Of a DNA stretch of 11,609 bases, positions 1-7,862 are shown one piece after another. The stretch comes from Coemansia sp. RSA 922. Its lineage: Eukaryota > Kickxellomycota > Kickxellomycetes > Kickxellales > Kickxellaceae. Both the position numbers and the translations under genes were made by a program. A model generated the notes under the pieces. It worked only from the letters and a program-made list of their open reading frames with translations, was not told where the DNA came from and searched no databases. How positions within the stretch are numbered: the first letter of the stretch is position 1; each line of letters opens with the position of its first letter. Where the stretch lies: contig JANBQS010000813.1 of NCBI GenBank assembly GCA_027577415.1, positions 1 through 11,609 of the forward strand, given 5' to 3'.

Positions 1-1379
1 GTACGGTGCAAGTGTTGCGCCAAGGTACCCAGCATACGTCCGAATGATGCGCCAATCGCCATACTAGGCACAAATATACCACAGGGAACGCGACACCCGT
101 ATGCTACTATAGTACCAATAGCTCGGATAACAGTAGCCGCCAGCAATCCTAGTATTACGCGCCCTGAGTTGGCCGGATCACACATACCGCCCCAGCCACC
201 CGACGGCTGTTGCAAAGCCGTCGTCGAGGGACACTCTTGCAGTAAATACGCCAGTAGTTCGCCCATGTCAGCGCGAGTGTAAACATTAGCATAGGTAATC
301 GCCGTAGTACCCAATGCCAGAATAGCCGCCTCAGTAACAGCATCAGAGGGACGAACATAGCGACGACGCCAAGCAGCAACGCGTAAATGTAGGCGAATAC
401 AAATACCGCCAAACACACCGCCAAATACACCGAGCAATACGAAAAAGCCCGTCTCGAAAAAATGCCAATCGCGGTCATAGGTAGCTTGGAACATTACCAA
501 TTTGCCGGTTCGAAATGGGTTCATGGTTTGTAGGCTGACAGTAGCGATTAGTGCACAAAGGAAACTGCGCCACAGGGTTTTGCGGGGGAAATGCGAGCTT
601 AAATCTTCCAAGGAAAACAATACCCCGCCGATGGGTGCGCCAAACGCCACAGCCACGCCGGCCGCTGCTGCTGCTGAAATGACTTCGCGTTGGCGGGCAG
701 CGCTACGCCGGTATTTACTGAAATTCCTCGCTACCACGTTGCCAATACAGCAGCCCATGTGCACAGCGGGTCCTTCCTTTCCGACACTGAGTCCCGAGCC
801 TACAGCCAGCGCCAACCCGACGCTCTTCATTACTAGAGTCCATCCACCCATAAACCCTCTAATAACAAACCCGCCCAAAATAGCCTTAATCTCGCCCAGC
901 CCTGAGCCAGCCGCCAATGGTGCATACCCGCGCACTAGAAACGCGCACGTTGCTGCCATCGCTGTACCCGTAGCTACAAACGCCAGCCACCGTATAAATC
1001 CCGATGACCCACCGACCAATGCTTGATCCCAAGTTAACCACGCGGCGCAGGCTTCGTCGGCTTCTTCCCAGCAGCAGAACTTTTGGTTCAGCCACCAGCC
1101 CCTTGAGCATACTCCTTGCTTGGCGTCGCTCAGCCATTCGGTCACAATCGATATCATTGCTGTGTTTACGCCTATTAATACTCCTGCTAATAGCACTACT
1201 ATCCATGATACTGCTGCGTCGTATGCTAAGTATACCCACGATAAAGATACTCGCCGAGTACCCAAGTGCCCCCACAGCCCCTGTAGCCGTCGCCGCTCCT
1301 TGGCGGCATCGTCGATCCAGTCCACGGTGGCAAACTCATCGAATCGCGCCGTAGATTTTGTATGTGTAATATCTGACAT
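1..1379 (-). CDS. CLC-family chloride/proton exchanger (Gef1/ClC-3-5 type), C-terminus beyond window
   Basis: This is a membrane Cl-/H+ antiporter, in fungi usually in Golgi, endosome or vacuole membranes, where it balances charge during acidification. From the ATG at 1379 (A at -3) 459 codons run open to the window edge with no intron. The N-terminus has the cytosolic RFDEF..DWIDD signature of the endosomal clade. The ion-pathway motifs follow in order: GSGLGE near residues 158-163, GKEGPAVH at 200-207 with gating glutamate E202, GAPIGGVLFSLED at 247-259, and GIFVPSMAIGASFGR at 434-448. Membrane stretches lie at about 55-80, 132-148, 178-198, 235-257, 268-285, 309-331, 350-365 and 406-427. 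The position matching the internal proton glutamate (E203 of ClC-ec1) is Asp (D259), which is unusual. The remaining helices and the expected CBS domain pair would lie to the left of the window. The family call is very secure; the exact orthologue is not. Confidence 0.95.
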   Translation of the reverse strand, partial: MSDITHTKSTARFDEFATVDWIDDAAKERRRLQGLWGHLGTRRVSLSWVYLAYDAAVSWIVVLLAGVLIGVNTAMISIVTEWLSDAKQGVCSRGWWLNQKFCCWEEADEACAAWLTWDQALVGGSSGFIRWLAFVATGTAMAATCAFLVRGYAPLAAGSGLGEIKAILGGFVIRGFMGGWTLVMKSVGLALAVGSGLSVGKEGPAVHMGCCIGNVVARNFSKYRRSAARQREVISAAAAAGVAVAFGAPIGGVLFSLEDLSSHFPRKTLWRSFLCALIATVSLQTMNPFRTGKLVMFQATYDRDWHFFETGFFVLLGVFGGVFGGICIRLHLRVAAWRRRYVRPSDAVTEAAILALGTTAITYANVYTRADMGELLAYLLQECPSTTALQQPSGGWGGMCDPANSGRVILGLLAATVIRAIGTIVAYGCRVPCGIFVPSMAIGASFGRMLGTLAQHLHR

Positions 1380-1513
1380 GATAAAAATAAAAATAATAAA
1401 GGTTATGAAAGAATGCCCAAGATAAAATAAAAACAATCAAAAGGGGGTTAGAAAAAAATAAAACGTTTAATGTACCAGTCTATCAACGAAAAAGAGTTAG
1501 GGGTAAACAAATT

Positions 1514-2329
1514 TTACTTTTGTTCATTGTGCGCAGTCTTTCCCCTGACAAAGTGAGGACCCAGCGGTATGGCGATATAGACGATAAAGGCAAGGAGTAT
1601 AATTAGTGTATCAAAGACATAGAACGCCCACTCCGCGCTGTAAATACTTCCGCCATATCCGTCAGCAAACTCGACAATACGATAGATCGACCGTAGGTAC
1701 AAAAGCACAGTAGTCGTCACAATAGTAAACATAACCTTACGTTTAGCCGATAAAGAACTCGAGTCCCTGGGACCCATAGCAACGATATACGCCTGACTGG
1801 TCCAGACGTAAAAGGTAGTAGCCAAAAAGCAAGCCAAGAAAACGAGTTGAACTATGAGACCCACCAAAACAATAGTCTTTCCAGTCTCACGTCTCCTATA
1901 ACTAGTCATCATTCCACCGCCAGTACCCTGAAGAGCGATGGAGAATATGTCGCTGGAAAAGTAAAACCAGTTGACAAACTTTGGCTTTAAAAAGAACCAC
2001 CGAGGTTTAGCCTTCGACTGACTTATGATCTTGCCCAAGGTCTTGTAGTTTGCCAATGCCATGGCGTTAGGCGGTAAGAGTAGGAATAGGGTCATTAAGA
2101 CGTAGAGAGGAAACGTCGTCTCGCGTACACATAGCTCACGGAACAGGTAGCCCAACGCCTCGGCAAACGCAGTACCAGGAAGTATATACAGCCATAGCTG
2201 TGCCTTTTGTCTAACAATCTGCACTATCAGTATAACTGTTACGACAAAATACAGCGCCATCGCAACATCAGGGTACACATCCTTTGGGTAATACGTAAAG
2301 TATAATAACTGTAAGTCGGCCTTTGTCAT
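1514..2329 (-). CDS. RTA1-family seven-helix membrane protein
   Basis: A 271-residue polytopic protein of the RTA1/RSB1/RTM1 family, a fungal group linked to lipid translocation and resistance to toxic compounds at the plasma or vacuolar membrane. Seen here: the family-like start with Pro-rich YYPKDVYP (13-20); seven hydrophobic segments near 22-39, 46-63, 74-92, 125-139, 153-176, 199-213 and 236-254; the DIFSIALQGTGGGM block (127-140); and the diagnostic RSIYRIVEFADG motif (213-224), followed by YVFD (237-240). The frame stays open upstream to an ATG at 2464, but the added 45 residues come from a T/C-rich tract that looks like untranslated leader. Conserved sequence begins only after the ATG at 2329, which has G at -3. 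The next gene on this strand, CLC, starts 134 bp after the stop. The substrate cannot be told from the sequence. Confidence 0.93.
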   Translation of the reverse strand: MTKADLQLLYFTYYPKDVYPDVAMALYFVVTVILIVQIVRQKAQLWLYILPGTAFAEALGYLFRELCVRETTFPLYVLMTLFLLLPPNAMALANYKTLGKIISQSKAKPRWFFLKPKFVNWFYFSSDIFSIALQGTGGGMMTSYRRRETGKTIVLVGLIVQLVFLACFLATTFYVWTSQAYIVAMGPRDSSSLSAKRKVMFTIVTTTVLLYLRSIYRIVEFADGYGGSIYSAEWAFYVFDTLIILLAFIVYIAIPLGPHFVRGKTAHNEQK

Positions 2330-2471
2330 AGCGAGAGATAAGAAAAACGCAAGTAGTTTAGAAGATAAGAGAGAGATAAAAAAAAGAGAGACAATGAAGG
2401 AAAAAGAAACGTGAGAGTAAAAAAAGAGGGTTTTTTTTTTCCTCATCGGGCTCTTTATGGACACCTCCTTT

Positions 2472-2504
2472 TTTTTAGATATGACAAGGGGCCATATCTA
2501 AAAA
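2472..2504. repeat. 12-bp perfect inverted repeat around an AGGGG core, upstream of RTA1
   Basis: The arms TTTTTAGATATG (2472-2483) and CATATCTAAAAA (2493-2504) are exact reverse complements separated by 9 bases, acaaggggc. The loop holds AGGGG, which reads CCCCT on the RTA1 coding strand and matches the core of the yeast stress-response element (STRE). It lies about 143-175 bp before the RTA1 start codon, where a dimeric activator or repressor site would sit. The symmetry is seen directly; the function is inferred. Confidence 0.5.
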
Positions 2505-2982
2505 GAGCAAAGATCCAAATCCCCATTTTCCTTTTGATGTGATTTACCTCCTCGCAGTCACTTACAAAAAAAACCCGATGTAAATCCGCCTTTGTTGTTG
2601 GCCTAAATAGTCGCTAGAAGATTCGGTGCGTCCACTGAGTAGCCCTTGGCAAATGGCTAGTAAGCCTTTACAAAAAAAATTAAAGCATCCATTGGACCTG
2701 CTTTTTGCATTGGCATTTTTAAAGTTTCGACTTTTGGTGCTTTATGTTTTGATGACGCGTCTCAGCTTATTGTTTCGTTTTGCTACCTTGCTCGTTTCAT
2801 TTTGGAAAATAAAAATCTGACAGTGCACCAGCGTCATACACAACGCTGGAGAACTTTGCGATTTGAAAGCAACATTATTATTTAGCTGAATTTATTAAGT
2901 CTGGGTGTCTATCAACAATGTAGGCGCCCCTTCTTTTTTTCCTCAACTTTCTCCGCAATAAATAACCTTTAATGATGATACA

Positions 2983-2988
2983 TTTATT
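2983..2988 (-). terminator. AATAAA poly(A) signal, kinase gene
   Basis: On the minus strand an exact AATAAA lies about 74 bases after the kinase stop codon, in AT-rich flank. The position suits the 3' end of that transcript. Confidence 0.4.
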
Positions 2989-3061
2989 TGGATGGATACC
3001 CGTTAATGTAATGATACAATATGTTTCTTTAGTAAGGTTATAGCTTAGTATATGTGAACTA

Positions 3062-4954
3062 TTAGTGCCGCCGCTTATGTCTTGGCTCCTCGGTGCTATC
3101 GTCATCCATCTTTTCGTCGGGGTTCCGTTTTCTACTTAGTACATCACCAGCGGGTGCTGCTGGGTTGGACTGCTCTGCTACGTTAACAGCCGGCCCTGGT
3201 AGACTAGCTGACGATGTTGCTTGCTCATTGATGGGGCACTCCAATGAGCCCCGATTTAAACTGGTTGTAGCTGTCCCAAATACAGGCATGACAAGCTCAA
3301 AGGAATCGTCCGCGTGAGATAAAAGAGGCCGATTCACAAGCCCAGTGCCGTCGCCAGAGGAAGCAGCAATTGCTGTCGGAGGAATCTGCCAACGAGGCGA
3401 GTCAGGCTGTGAGCAAATCGCCATAGCCGATGGGTCTAGCGTTGTAGAATCGACTGGGGAGCTCGGCACGCTCTGCGCCATCAGTGCCGCTTGCTGCCGC
3501 GCTAGTATCTCGGTAAGCAAATTGAGCGTCGTCTGGTCCATAAAACGCGCGGCCACACTCGAGCCTACCCTGCGCTCACAGAAATCTTGCAGCCGTCCGC
3601 CAACATAGAGGTCGCCTTCGAAGAACAGGAATTTGCGCACGGCGTCGAGGATATTTTTGAGCCCCGATGGGCCAGTCAGTCCCACGCCAAAGTCGCCGAG
3701 ACAGCGTCGGTCACCGCCCAGTATGCCAATACGCACCATAGCCAAGTTTGACTCACTGTAAAGTGCAAAACCAAGGGCATCCCCAGATCTCCTACCCCGA
3801 ATCCGATCAGACAAAGAATCCAGAACGACGTAGAATAGCGACTCGATCTCGTTAAAAACTCCACGCATACAGATCTTGAAGAGCGTCGGAATGCTCATAT
3901 ACATTTGTGTTCCAGTGAAGGGGTCCTTCTCACTTTCTTTTCCGACAACGCCAGAAGAGTCAAATCCCCAGCGCGAAAACATGTCTGCGGCTTGACCAGC
4001 CGACGGCAGGGCAGTTAGCTTGGCGCAGCCCCAGTCGATTACAAAGACGCGGGTCCCGTCAGCGGTGATGTTGCCAGGCGACACATCACGGTGCAGCACA
4101 TTGGAGCGAAGCGCTGCAGCCAACGTGTGCATGACGCTCCGCGTGCACAGCTTGACCTTTTTGGCCACATTGGATGCAAGAGCCCCGTTCTTGTGCATGC
4201 TCCGAACGTAATCAACGATTGACTCGCCGCAGTATTCGACGACCAAGTACTCGAGACGATGTCCGCAAAATTCCTTCACCAAGATGCCACTTGCAAAGAT
4301 CGTGGGCAAGTTGGGCACATTGCCATCCTCAAGCACCTTGTAAACGGTGCCTTCGGGCAGCCGGTTTGTGCGCAGCCAGGTTAGCTTGAACACGACCTCC
4401 TTGTCTTGATGACTTGCGCGAAAGAGGTAGGTGCAACGTCCGGTGATGTGGGCCTTGAAGTACAGCTCCTTAATGCCCTGAAGATCAGATCCGCGTGATG
4501 TAGGCAAGGGCACAAGTGAGGCTGGCGTAGTCGTCGTATTGAGCTGTGCATAGTCTGGCATGCTAAGGCTGTTAATGATCTGACCAAACTCGCAAAGAGG
4601 CAGTGTCAAGATAAACCACAAATCCCGAAGCGTGTTGCGAGCCATGGTATCAAAAATACCGCACTCGTTCTCATCCTCATATAACATGGTACCGATGCAT
4701 GTGAAGTAGTATCCACCATGCGTGAAAACAACGAGATCCAGTTGGCACCCATAGAGGAAGAGTACCGGAACGAACTTGCGGTTTCGATGCTGGAAGGCTG
4801 GGAGATGTGGCTTTGGAAGAGAAACGGAAACAGCGAAATTCTTGCTCATGTTGGCACTGGTGTGTCCGAATTTTACATACTCTGCCTCGCCCAGCGACGT
4901 ACTCAAGGAGCTCAAGAGGGTGTTAGAAGATACTATTGCCTTGGATATGTTCAA
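3062..4954 (-). CDS. FunK1-type protein kinase, probably 5'-truncated or re-headed
   Basis: The predicted product is a Ser/Thr-type kinase of the fungal-expanded FunK1 group (Pkinase_fungal). Residues 61-127 resemble the end of the family's N-terminal domain (FVPVLFLYGCQL then DLVVF). The kinase domain then shows a nucleotide lysine in VVFKLTW (K190), E201 as the likely helix-C glutamate, HRDVSPGN (288-295) with catalytic D290 and N295, DWG (307-309) in place of DFG, a GTQMYMS loop (348-354) and the FunK1-like NEIESLFYVVLDSL block (368-381). All catalytic residues needed for activity are present. The tail beyond about 490 is Ser/Pro-rich and ends in basic clusters (RKR, HKRRH) that could act as a nuclear signal. 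The first ~60 codons are antisense to a relic of an F-box/LRR-like gene (4755-5009), and the front half of the usual N-terminal domain is absent. The true start is therefore uncertain: M1, M36 and M90 are all possible. Confidence 0.85.
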   Translation of the reverse strand: MNISKAIVSSNTLLSSLSTSLGEAEYVKFGHTSANMSKNFAVSVSLPKPHLPAFQHRNRKFVPVLFLYGCQLDLVVFTHGGYYFTCIGTMLYEDENECGIFDTMARNTLRDLWFILTLPLCEFGQIINSLSMPDYAQLNTTTTPASLVPLPTSRGSDLQGIKELYFKAHITGRCTYLFRASHQDKEVVFKLTWLRTNRLPEGTVYKVLEDGNVPNLPTIFASGILVKEFCGHRLEYLVVEYCGESIVDYVRSMHKNGALASNVAKKVKLCTRSVMHTLAAALRSNVLHRDVSPGNITADGTRVFVIDWGCAKLTALPSAGQAADMFSRWGFDSSGVVGKESEKDPFTGTQMYMSIPTLFKICMRGVFNEIESLFYVVLDSLSDRIRGRRSGDALGFALYSESNLAMVRIGILGGDRRCLGDFGVGLTGPSGLKNILDAVRKFLFFEGDLYVGGRLQDFCERRVGSSVAARFMDQTTLNLLTEILARQQAALMAQSVPSSPVDSTTLDPSAMAICSQPDSPRWQIPPTAIAASSGDGTGLVNRPLLSHADDSFELVMPVFGTATTSLNRGSLECPINEQATSSASLPGPAVNVAEQSNPAAPAGDVLSRKRNPDEKMDDDSTEEPRHKRRH

Positions 4955-5009
4955 GGACTATGCTCCACGCTTGCAGCACTTGTTATTCAATGGCTGGGGC
5001 AATTGCTAA
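4755..5009 (+). pseudogene. Fossil C-terminal piece of an F-box/LRR-like gene, overlapping the kinase 5' end
   Basis: Eighty-four codons are open from just after a TAG (4752-4754) to a TAA (5007-5009). The translation matches the end of the intact neighbour encoded at 5047-6747: RFRCW, then a variable stretch, then FLLMLALVCPNF aligned with SFLLLAFACPNF, then LEDTIALDMFKDYAPRLQHLL aligned with LENTIDTTTYREHAPRLRRLL. It ends in GWGNC instead of RVLE, so it comes from a different subfamily, not a recent copy of that neighbour. Nothing of the upstream ~480 residues remains; the kinase frame takes over on the other strand. Its stop lies 37 bp from the neighbour's stop, tail to tail. The homology is clear by eye. 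Whether this is a dead fragment or a spliced terminal exon cannot be fully excluded. Confidence 0.72.
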
Positions 5010-5031
5010 ATATCTGGTGAATATTTATGAC

Positions 5032-5037
5032 AATAAA
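5032..5037 (+). terminator. AATAAA poly(A) signal after the F-box/LRR-like fossil
   Basis: An exact AATAAA lies 23 bases after the TAA of the plus-strand relic, in the short gap between the two convergent stops. It looks like the relic's original 3' end, retained with the fragment. Confidence 0.4.
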
Positions 5038-5046
5038 TTTTTAGTA

Positions 5047-6747
5047 TTATTCTAGCACACGAGGCAGTAAGCGGCGCAAGCGAGGTGCATGCTCTCTATA
5101 GGTCGTAGTGTCAATGGTATTTTCCAATAGCCCTGCAAACTTATCACGCGTGTAGGGGGTAAAGGCGGCATAGTCAAAGTTTGGACATGCAAAGGCTAGC
5201 AGCAAAAATGATATCACTGCATCCCTCAAGTATCCGTCATTATCGATTGTAGCATGCCAGCACCGGAACCGCCTTCCAATTGGGGAATAGTTAGAGGTCA
5301 CATACGCGACGAGATTGCGCTCTGTGATGCCTTCGGGCATTGGATCAAGCGTCGGAGCCTTGGAGTGTAGATCAGAGAGTAGCGGAAGCGACTTTATCAA
5401 GGTCATCGTGTCCCAAATCGAGAGACGCACATCGGGTAGGGCCAAGACTTGAAGGCTAGTGTGCTTGCTGAGCAACGAGAGCACAAGTGAGCGAGGCGCT
5501 TGGTTGAGAGACCAGTTGGAAACTTCTCTTACGGCCGCACCAGGCGCAATGCTCAGCATGAGGTGAACGATTTCTGGGTTGTCAGCGAAGTTGACTTGTC
5601 TAGGCCCTTGCGGCGTCTTGAACATTACGCACTGTAGCCTTGGATGACTAATCGGCGTGAATACGTTATGCCGAAGGAGCGCTACAGCCAACTCGTGGGT
5701 CAGAGTCAGCCGTAGATGTTCAAGAGACGCCGCGTTGCCTCTGAATAGTACCAGACCATCGCCGAATGGGAGATCTCCACTACTGATTAGACGCCGAAGG
5801 CTAGGAAACGGAACCGCACCATCAAACGCGTATTGCTGTGGTATGCTCCAACTCGTATCTTGCTTCAGCACTAATGTGTGTATGTACGGATACTCGACAA
5901 AACGACCATCAGTATCTTGGATAATGTAGGATAAATCGGTTTCAACACGAGAAACGATGCTCAGGTAACGTAGAGTGGGGGCATTCAGTCGCACCAGCTG
6001 CATGATCTGCTCGCTGCCAAGGCCAAAATAACTGTGCAGGTACGTCAGATCGCGAATAGAATCGACCCGCATAGAATGCGGAGCCCTGTCAAAGCCATGC
6101 GTAAGCTCGACCCGATCAACAAACTGGACGAGCTGTGTGGTCAGGCTGTCGACAAGTCGATATGCCGCTTCCGAATTATTGCTCGGATCGATACCACCCG
6201 ACAACTTGAGCAAGTTGAGCATGGGTGCCATTTGCCGAATCCGTTGGACAAACGCGCTGACGTTAGCCTCAGCACCTAACGGCATTGCTGTGGCATCCTC
6301 GGTACTCAGGCTGCTATGTAGATATATTTCGAGCGTACGGGCCAGTGGGAACGAACATCCATTGTATGGCACGCGAGACAGTATCGTTAGAGCTTTGCCA
6401 GAGTAGATAGCCCAAGGTCTTAGCAGTATCCTCACCTTATGGGCTACAAGGTGGATGGGACCGGCAAACCGTTCCAGACACTGAATATATGGGGTTGGAC
6501 CTCCGACTGCTCTGTCTATATTCCTGTCAAATCTTAGCTCGTAGCACTTGAAAAAGCGCAAGTAAACAACAGCGCGAAAGTTGCGACAGACCCAGAGCAA
6601 TGGTATCTGTAGTCTATAGTATTTCGTAGGCCGAGTAGTGTCGTTGCTATTGTTGAATGCCAGGCGGATGTTGTTGGCGACGTGATCAACTATCATCTCG
6701 ACGGCATGGATAGGAAGTATTTGTAAGGGCGATAGTGCAGGAGACAT
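5047..6747 (-). CDS. F-box/LRR-like protein of a lineage-expanded fungal family
   Basis: The only intact member of this family in the window, at 566 residues. The N-terminus (LSPLQILPIHAVEMIVDHV, about 5-23) has the Leu-Pro then Val/Ile spacing of a degenerate F-box, followed by PLLWVCRNFRAVVY (49-62), typical of F-box proteins. The body shows irregular leucine-rich repeats, e.g. TLRYLSI (258-264), SLRRLIS (316-322), SLEHLRLTL (341-349) and SLQVLAL (431-437). The C-terminus has a conserved module: RFRCWH (493-498), CPNFDY (521-526) and PRLRRLL (555-561). If the F-box is functional, the protein would present substrates to an SCF ubiquitin ligase, but no substrate can be inferred. The start is the ATG at 6747. 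Stops of this gene and of the plus-strand relic face each other 37 bp apart. A close but broken copy lies at 9108-9835. Confidence 0.82.
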   Translation of the reverse strand: MSPALSPLQILPIHAVEMIVDHVANNIRLAFNNSNDTTRPTKYYRLQIPLLWVCRNFRAVVYLRFFKCYELRFDRNIDRAVGGPTPYIQCLERFAGPIHLVAHKVRILLRPWAIYSGKALTILSRVPYNGCSFPLARTLEIYLHSSLSTEDATAMPLGAEANVSAFVQRIRQMAPMLNLLKLSGGIDPSNNSEAAYRLVDSLTTQLVQFVDRVELTHGFDRAPHSMRVDSIRDLTYLHSYFGLGSEQIMQLVRLNAPTLRYLSIVSRVETDLSYIIQDTDGRFVEYPYIHTLVLKQDTSWSIPQQYAFDGAVPFPSLRRLISSGDLPFGDGLVLFRGNAASLEHLRLTLTHELAVALLRHNVFTPISHPRLQCVMFKTPQGPRQVNFADNPEIVHLMLSIAPGAAVREVSNWSLNQAPRSLVLSLLSKHTSLQVLALPDVRLSIWDTMTLIKSLPLLSDLHSKAPTLDPMPEGITERNLVAYVTSNYSPIGRRFRCWHATIDNDGYLRDAVISFLLLAFACPNFDYAAFTPYTRDKFAGLLENTIDTTTYREHAPRLRRLLPRVLE

Positions 6748-7152
6748 TTGGTGTTGTTAAAGCAATAGAGATAATAATTACAAAACAAGTTTATGACGAA
6801 AGGCTGACGAATAAAAAAATGACAATACTGATTTATTTCCAATTGTGGTAGCAAAAAATATATGGGCAATTCCGGGTATGGATTGGCAATCCGACTAGAC
6901 AAACTAAATCAAAAACTCTGTCCTCCTAGGATTCACAGGTTTAAGAGCCTAGGTGTGGAATTAGGGTGCTCTATTTAGATATCTCACTTTGTTTTTGCTT
7001 TGTCTGCAGTATCATACGACTGTTCTGTGTATGAGCAACAAGGCCAAATATTTTCTAATTCTGTCCAATATGGCATCAGCTTTTGGCAATTATAAATTAG
7101 GTGTAGAAGAAAAAATCCAACGTATTAAATTTAAATATTATTATGTTAATAA
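6748..7152. other. Intergenic: promoter of the F-box/LRR-like gene and 3' flank of the small gene
   Basis: About 400 AT-rich bases without a supported gene. On the minus strand a TATA-like CATATATT at 6857-6864 lies about 110 bp before the start codon at 6747. Two copies of the self-complementary hexamer CCTAGG (6925-6930 and 6948-6953) lie about 180-205 bp upstream and could pair or bind a dimer. The right end is the very AT-rich 3' flank of the small gene at 7153-7527. A 69-codon minus-strand frame at 6693-6902 overlaps the start of the F-box/LRR-like gene and lacks support. Confidence 0.45.
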
Positions 7153-7527
7153 CTAATAATCGTTGAAAAAATAATCATAGATCATATCGCTCAACTGTCT
7201 GTCTTTGATCCTTGTGTCTGTCCCACTACCAATAAGAATATATTTGCAATCTCCGCAAATAGTTGGCATGGCGTCATCCACATTGCGAATCCAGGTAAAA
7301 TCGTCATTGTACTGCGCACGAATAAGGTTGTCAGCATTGTTAACCATTGCAGAAAGAGTAGGAATGAGGCTCTCCGCTTCGATCAATTCATATAGGTTAG
7401 TAATTTCGTGGCGCAAAAACGCATAAAAGGCACCGTTTCGACCATCTGCTCCTACGAATACGACAAGGATCCTGTCACGAGTAAAAAAATCGTGCTCGGT
7501 TGCAAAATGCATTGTGGCAAAAGACAT
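7153..7527 (-). CDS. Small unidentified protein, 124 residues
   Basis: I do not recognise this protein. The frame is open from 7584, but the start chosen is the ATG at 7527. It is preceded by GCCACC, an ideal Kozak context, and lies about 90 bp after a good TATA box on the same strand; the 19 codons above it look like leader. The product is soluble and acidic, with no signal peptide or membrane segment. Near the N-terminus is a hydrophobic strand then turn, ILVVFVGADGRNG (20-32), which could begin an alpha/beta fold. Near the C-terminus is a C-x2-C pair (C91, C94) followed by KYILIGSGTD (95-104). It ends in an aromatic/acidic MIYDYFFNDY. It stands alone between the F-box/LRR-like gene and an LRR-like pseudogene. 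Promoter quality and sensible composition argue that it is real. It may be a lineage-specific gene or the surviving part of something longer. Confidence 0.6.
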   Translation of the reverse strand: MSFATMHFATEHDFFTRDRILVVFVGADGRNGAFYAFLRHEITNLYELIEAESLIPTLSAMVNNADNLIRAQYNDDFTWIRNVDDAMPTICGDCKYILIGSGTDTRIKDRQLSDMIYDYFFNDY

Positions 7528-7615
7528 GGTGGCGATATAAAAATTGGTGGAGTAATGAGAAATCTGAATGATACTTTGTGTCAAACGATTGAAATATCAC
7601 CAGCGCCGAGTGGGC

Positions 7616-7623
7616 TTTATATA
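7616..7623 (-). promoter_or_regulatory. TATA box of the 124-residue gene
   Basis: On the minus strand TATATAAA followed by GCCC is an excellent TATA element. It ends 89 bases before the ATG at 7527, leaving room for a transcription start and a leader of about 60 bases that ends in GCCACC-ATG. Confidence 0.6.
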
Positions 7624-7862
7624 CCCGCCATGAAGAGCAAAAAAAACGAGCCCCCAGCCAAGTTATTCCCCCAATTGAGAGGCGATCCGTTTTTCCCCAA
7701 ATTGTGTAAAGCTAAAAACAAATCCGTGTCATCTCCAAAAAAGGTCGAAAGAGCTGTGGCTTGGACCCATCTGGAACTAGGCAGCATCCTCGTGGCCGGC
7801 ATCTCGGCAGTGGTTACCAGCGGATCAGAGGTGGCTGCTGGTGGATCGGAGAACCCGGATGA

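Larger units (their letters stand above)
2330..3061. other. Intergenic: RTA1 promoter/leader and FunK1 3' flank
   Basis: About 730 bp with no convincing gene. The left part is the upstream region of the RTA1 gene. It has a pyrimidine-rich leader on the minus strand, a run of ten A:T pairs at 2431-2440, another of eight at 2469-2476, and the inverted repeat described separately. The right part is the 3' flank of the kinase gene. A hydrophobic plus-strand frame of 55-64 codons at 2626-2820 is T-rich and unsupported. The frame at 2878-3105 (minus) is an out-of-frame tail of the kinase region. Confidence 0.6.

Noticed and set aside
155..1425. Several open frames inside the CLC region (e.g. minus 155-478 and 886-1275; plus 502-1026 and 1004-1354)
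   Set aside because: All are out-of-frame or antisense shadows of the uninterrupted CLC frame that runs from 1379 to the left edge and carries every family motif.
2330..2464. 45-residue N-terminal extension of the RTA1 protein from the ATG at 2464
   Set aside because: It is encoded by homopolymer and T/C-rich DNA typical of a leader. RTA1-family conservation begins after the ATG at 2329, and the extension would add an extra hydrophobic segment.
2626..2820. Hydrophobic 64-codon plus-strand frame
   Set aside because: Leu/Phe-rich content follows from T-rich DNA. There is no promoter-like start context and no recognisable motif.
4718..5020. 100-codon plus-strand frame overlapping the F-box/LRR-like relic
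   Set aside because: The homologous frame is the one at 4755-5009. This one shows no similarity to the family.
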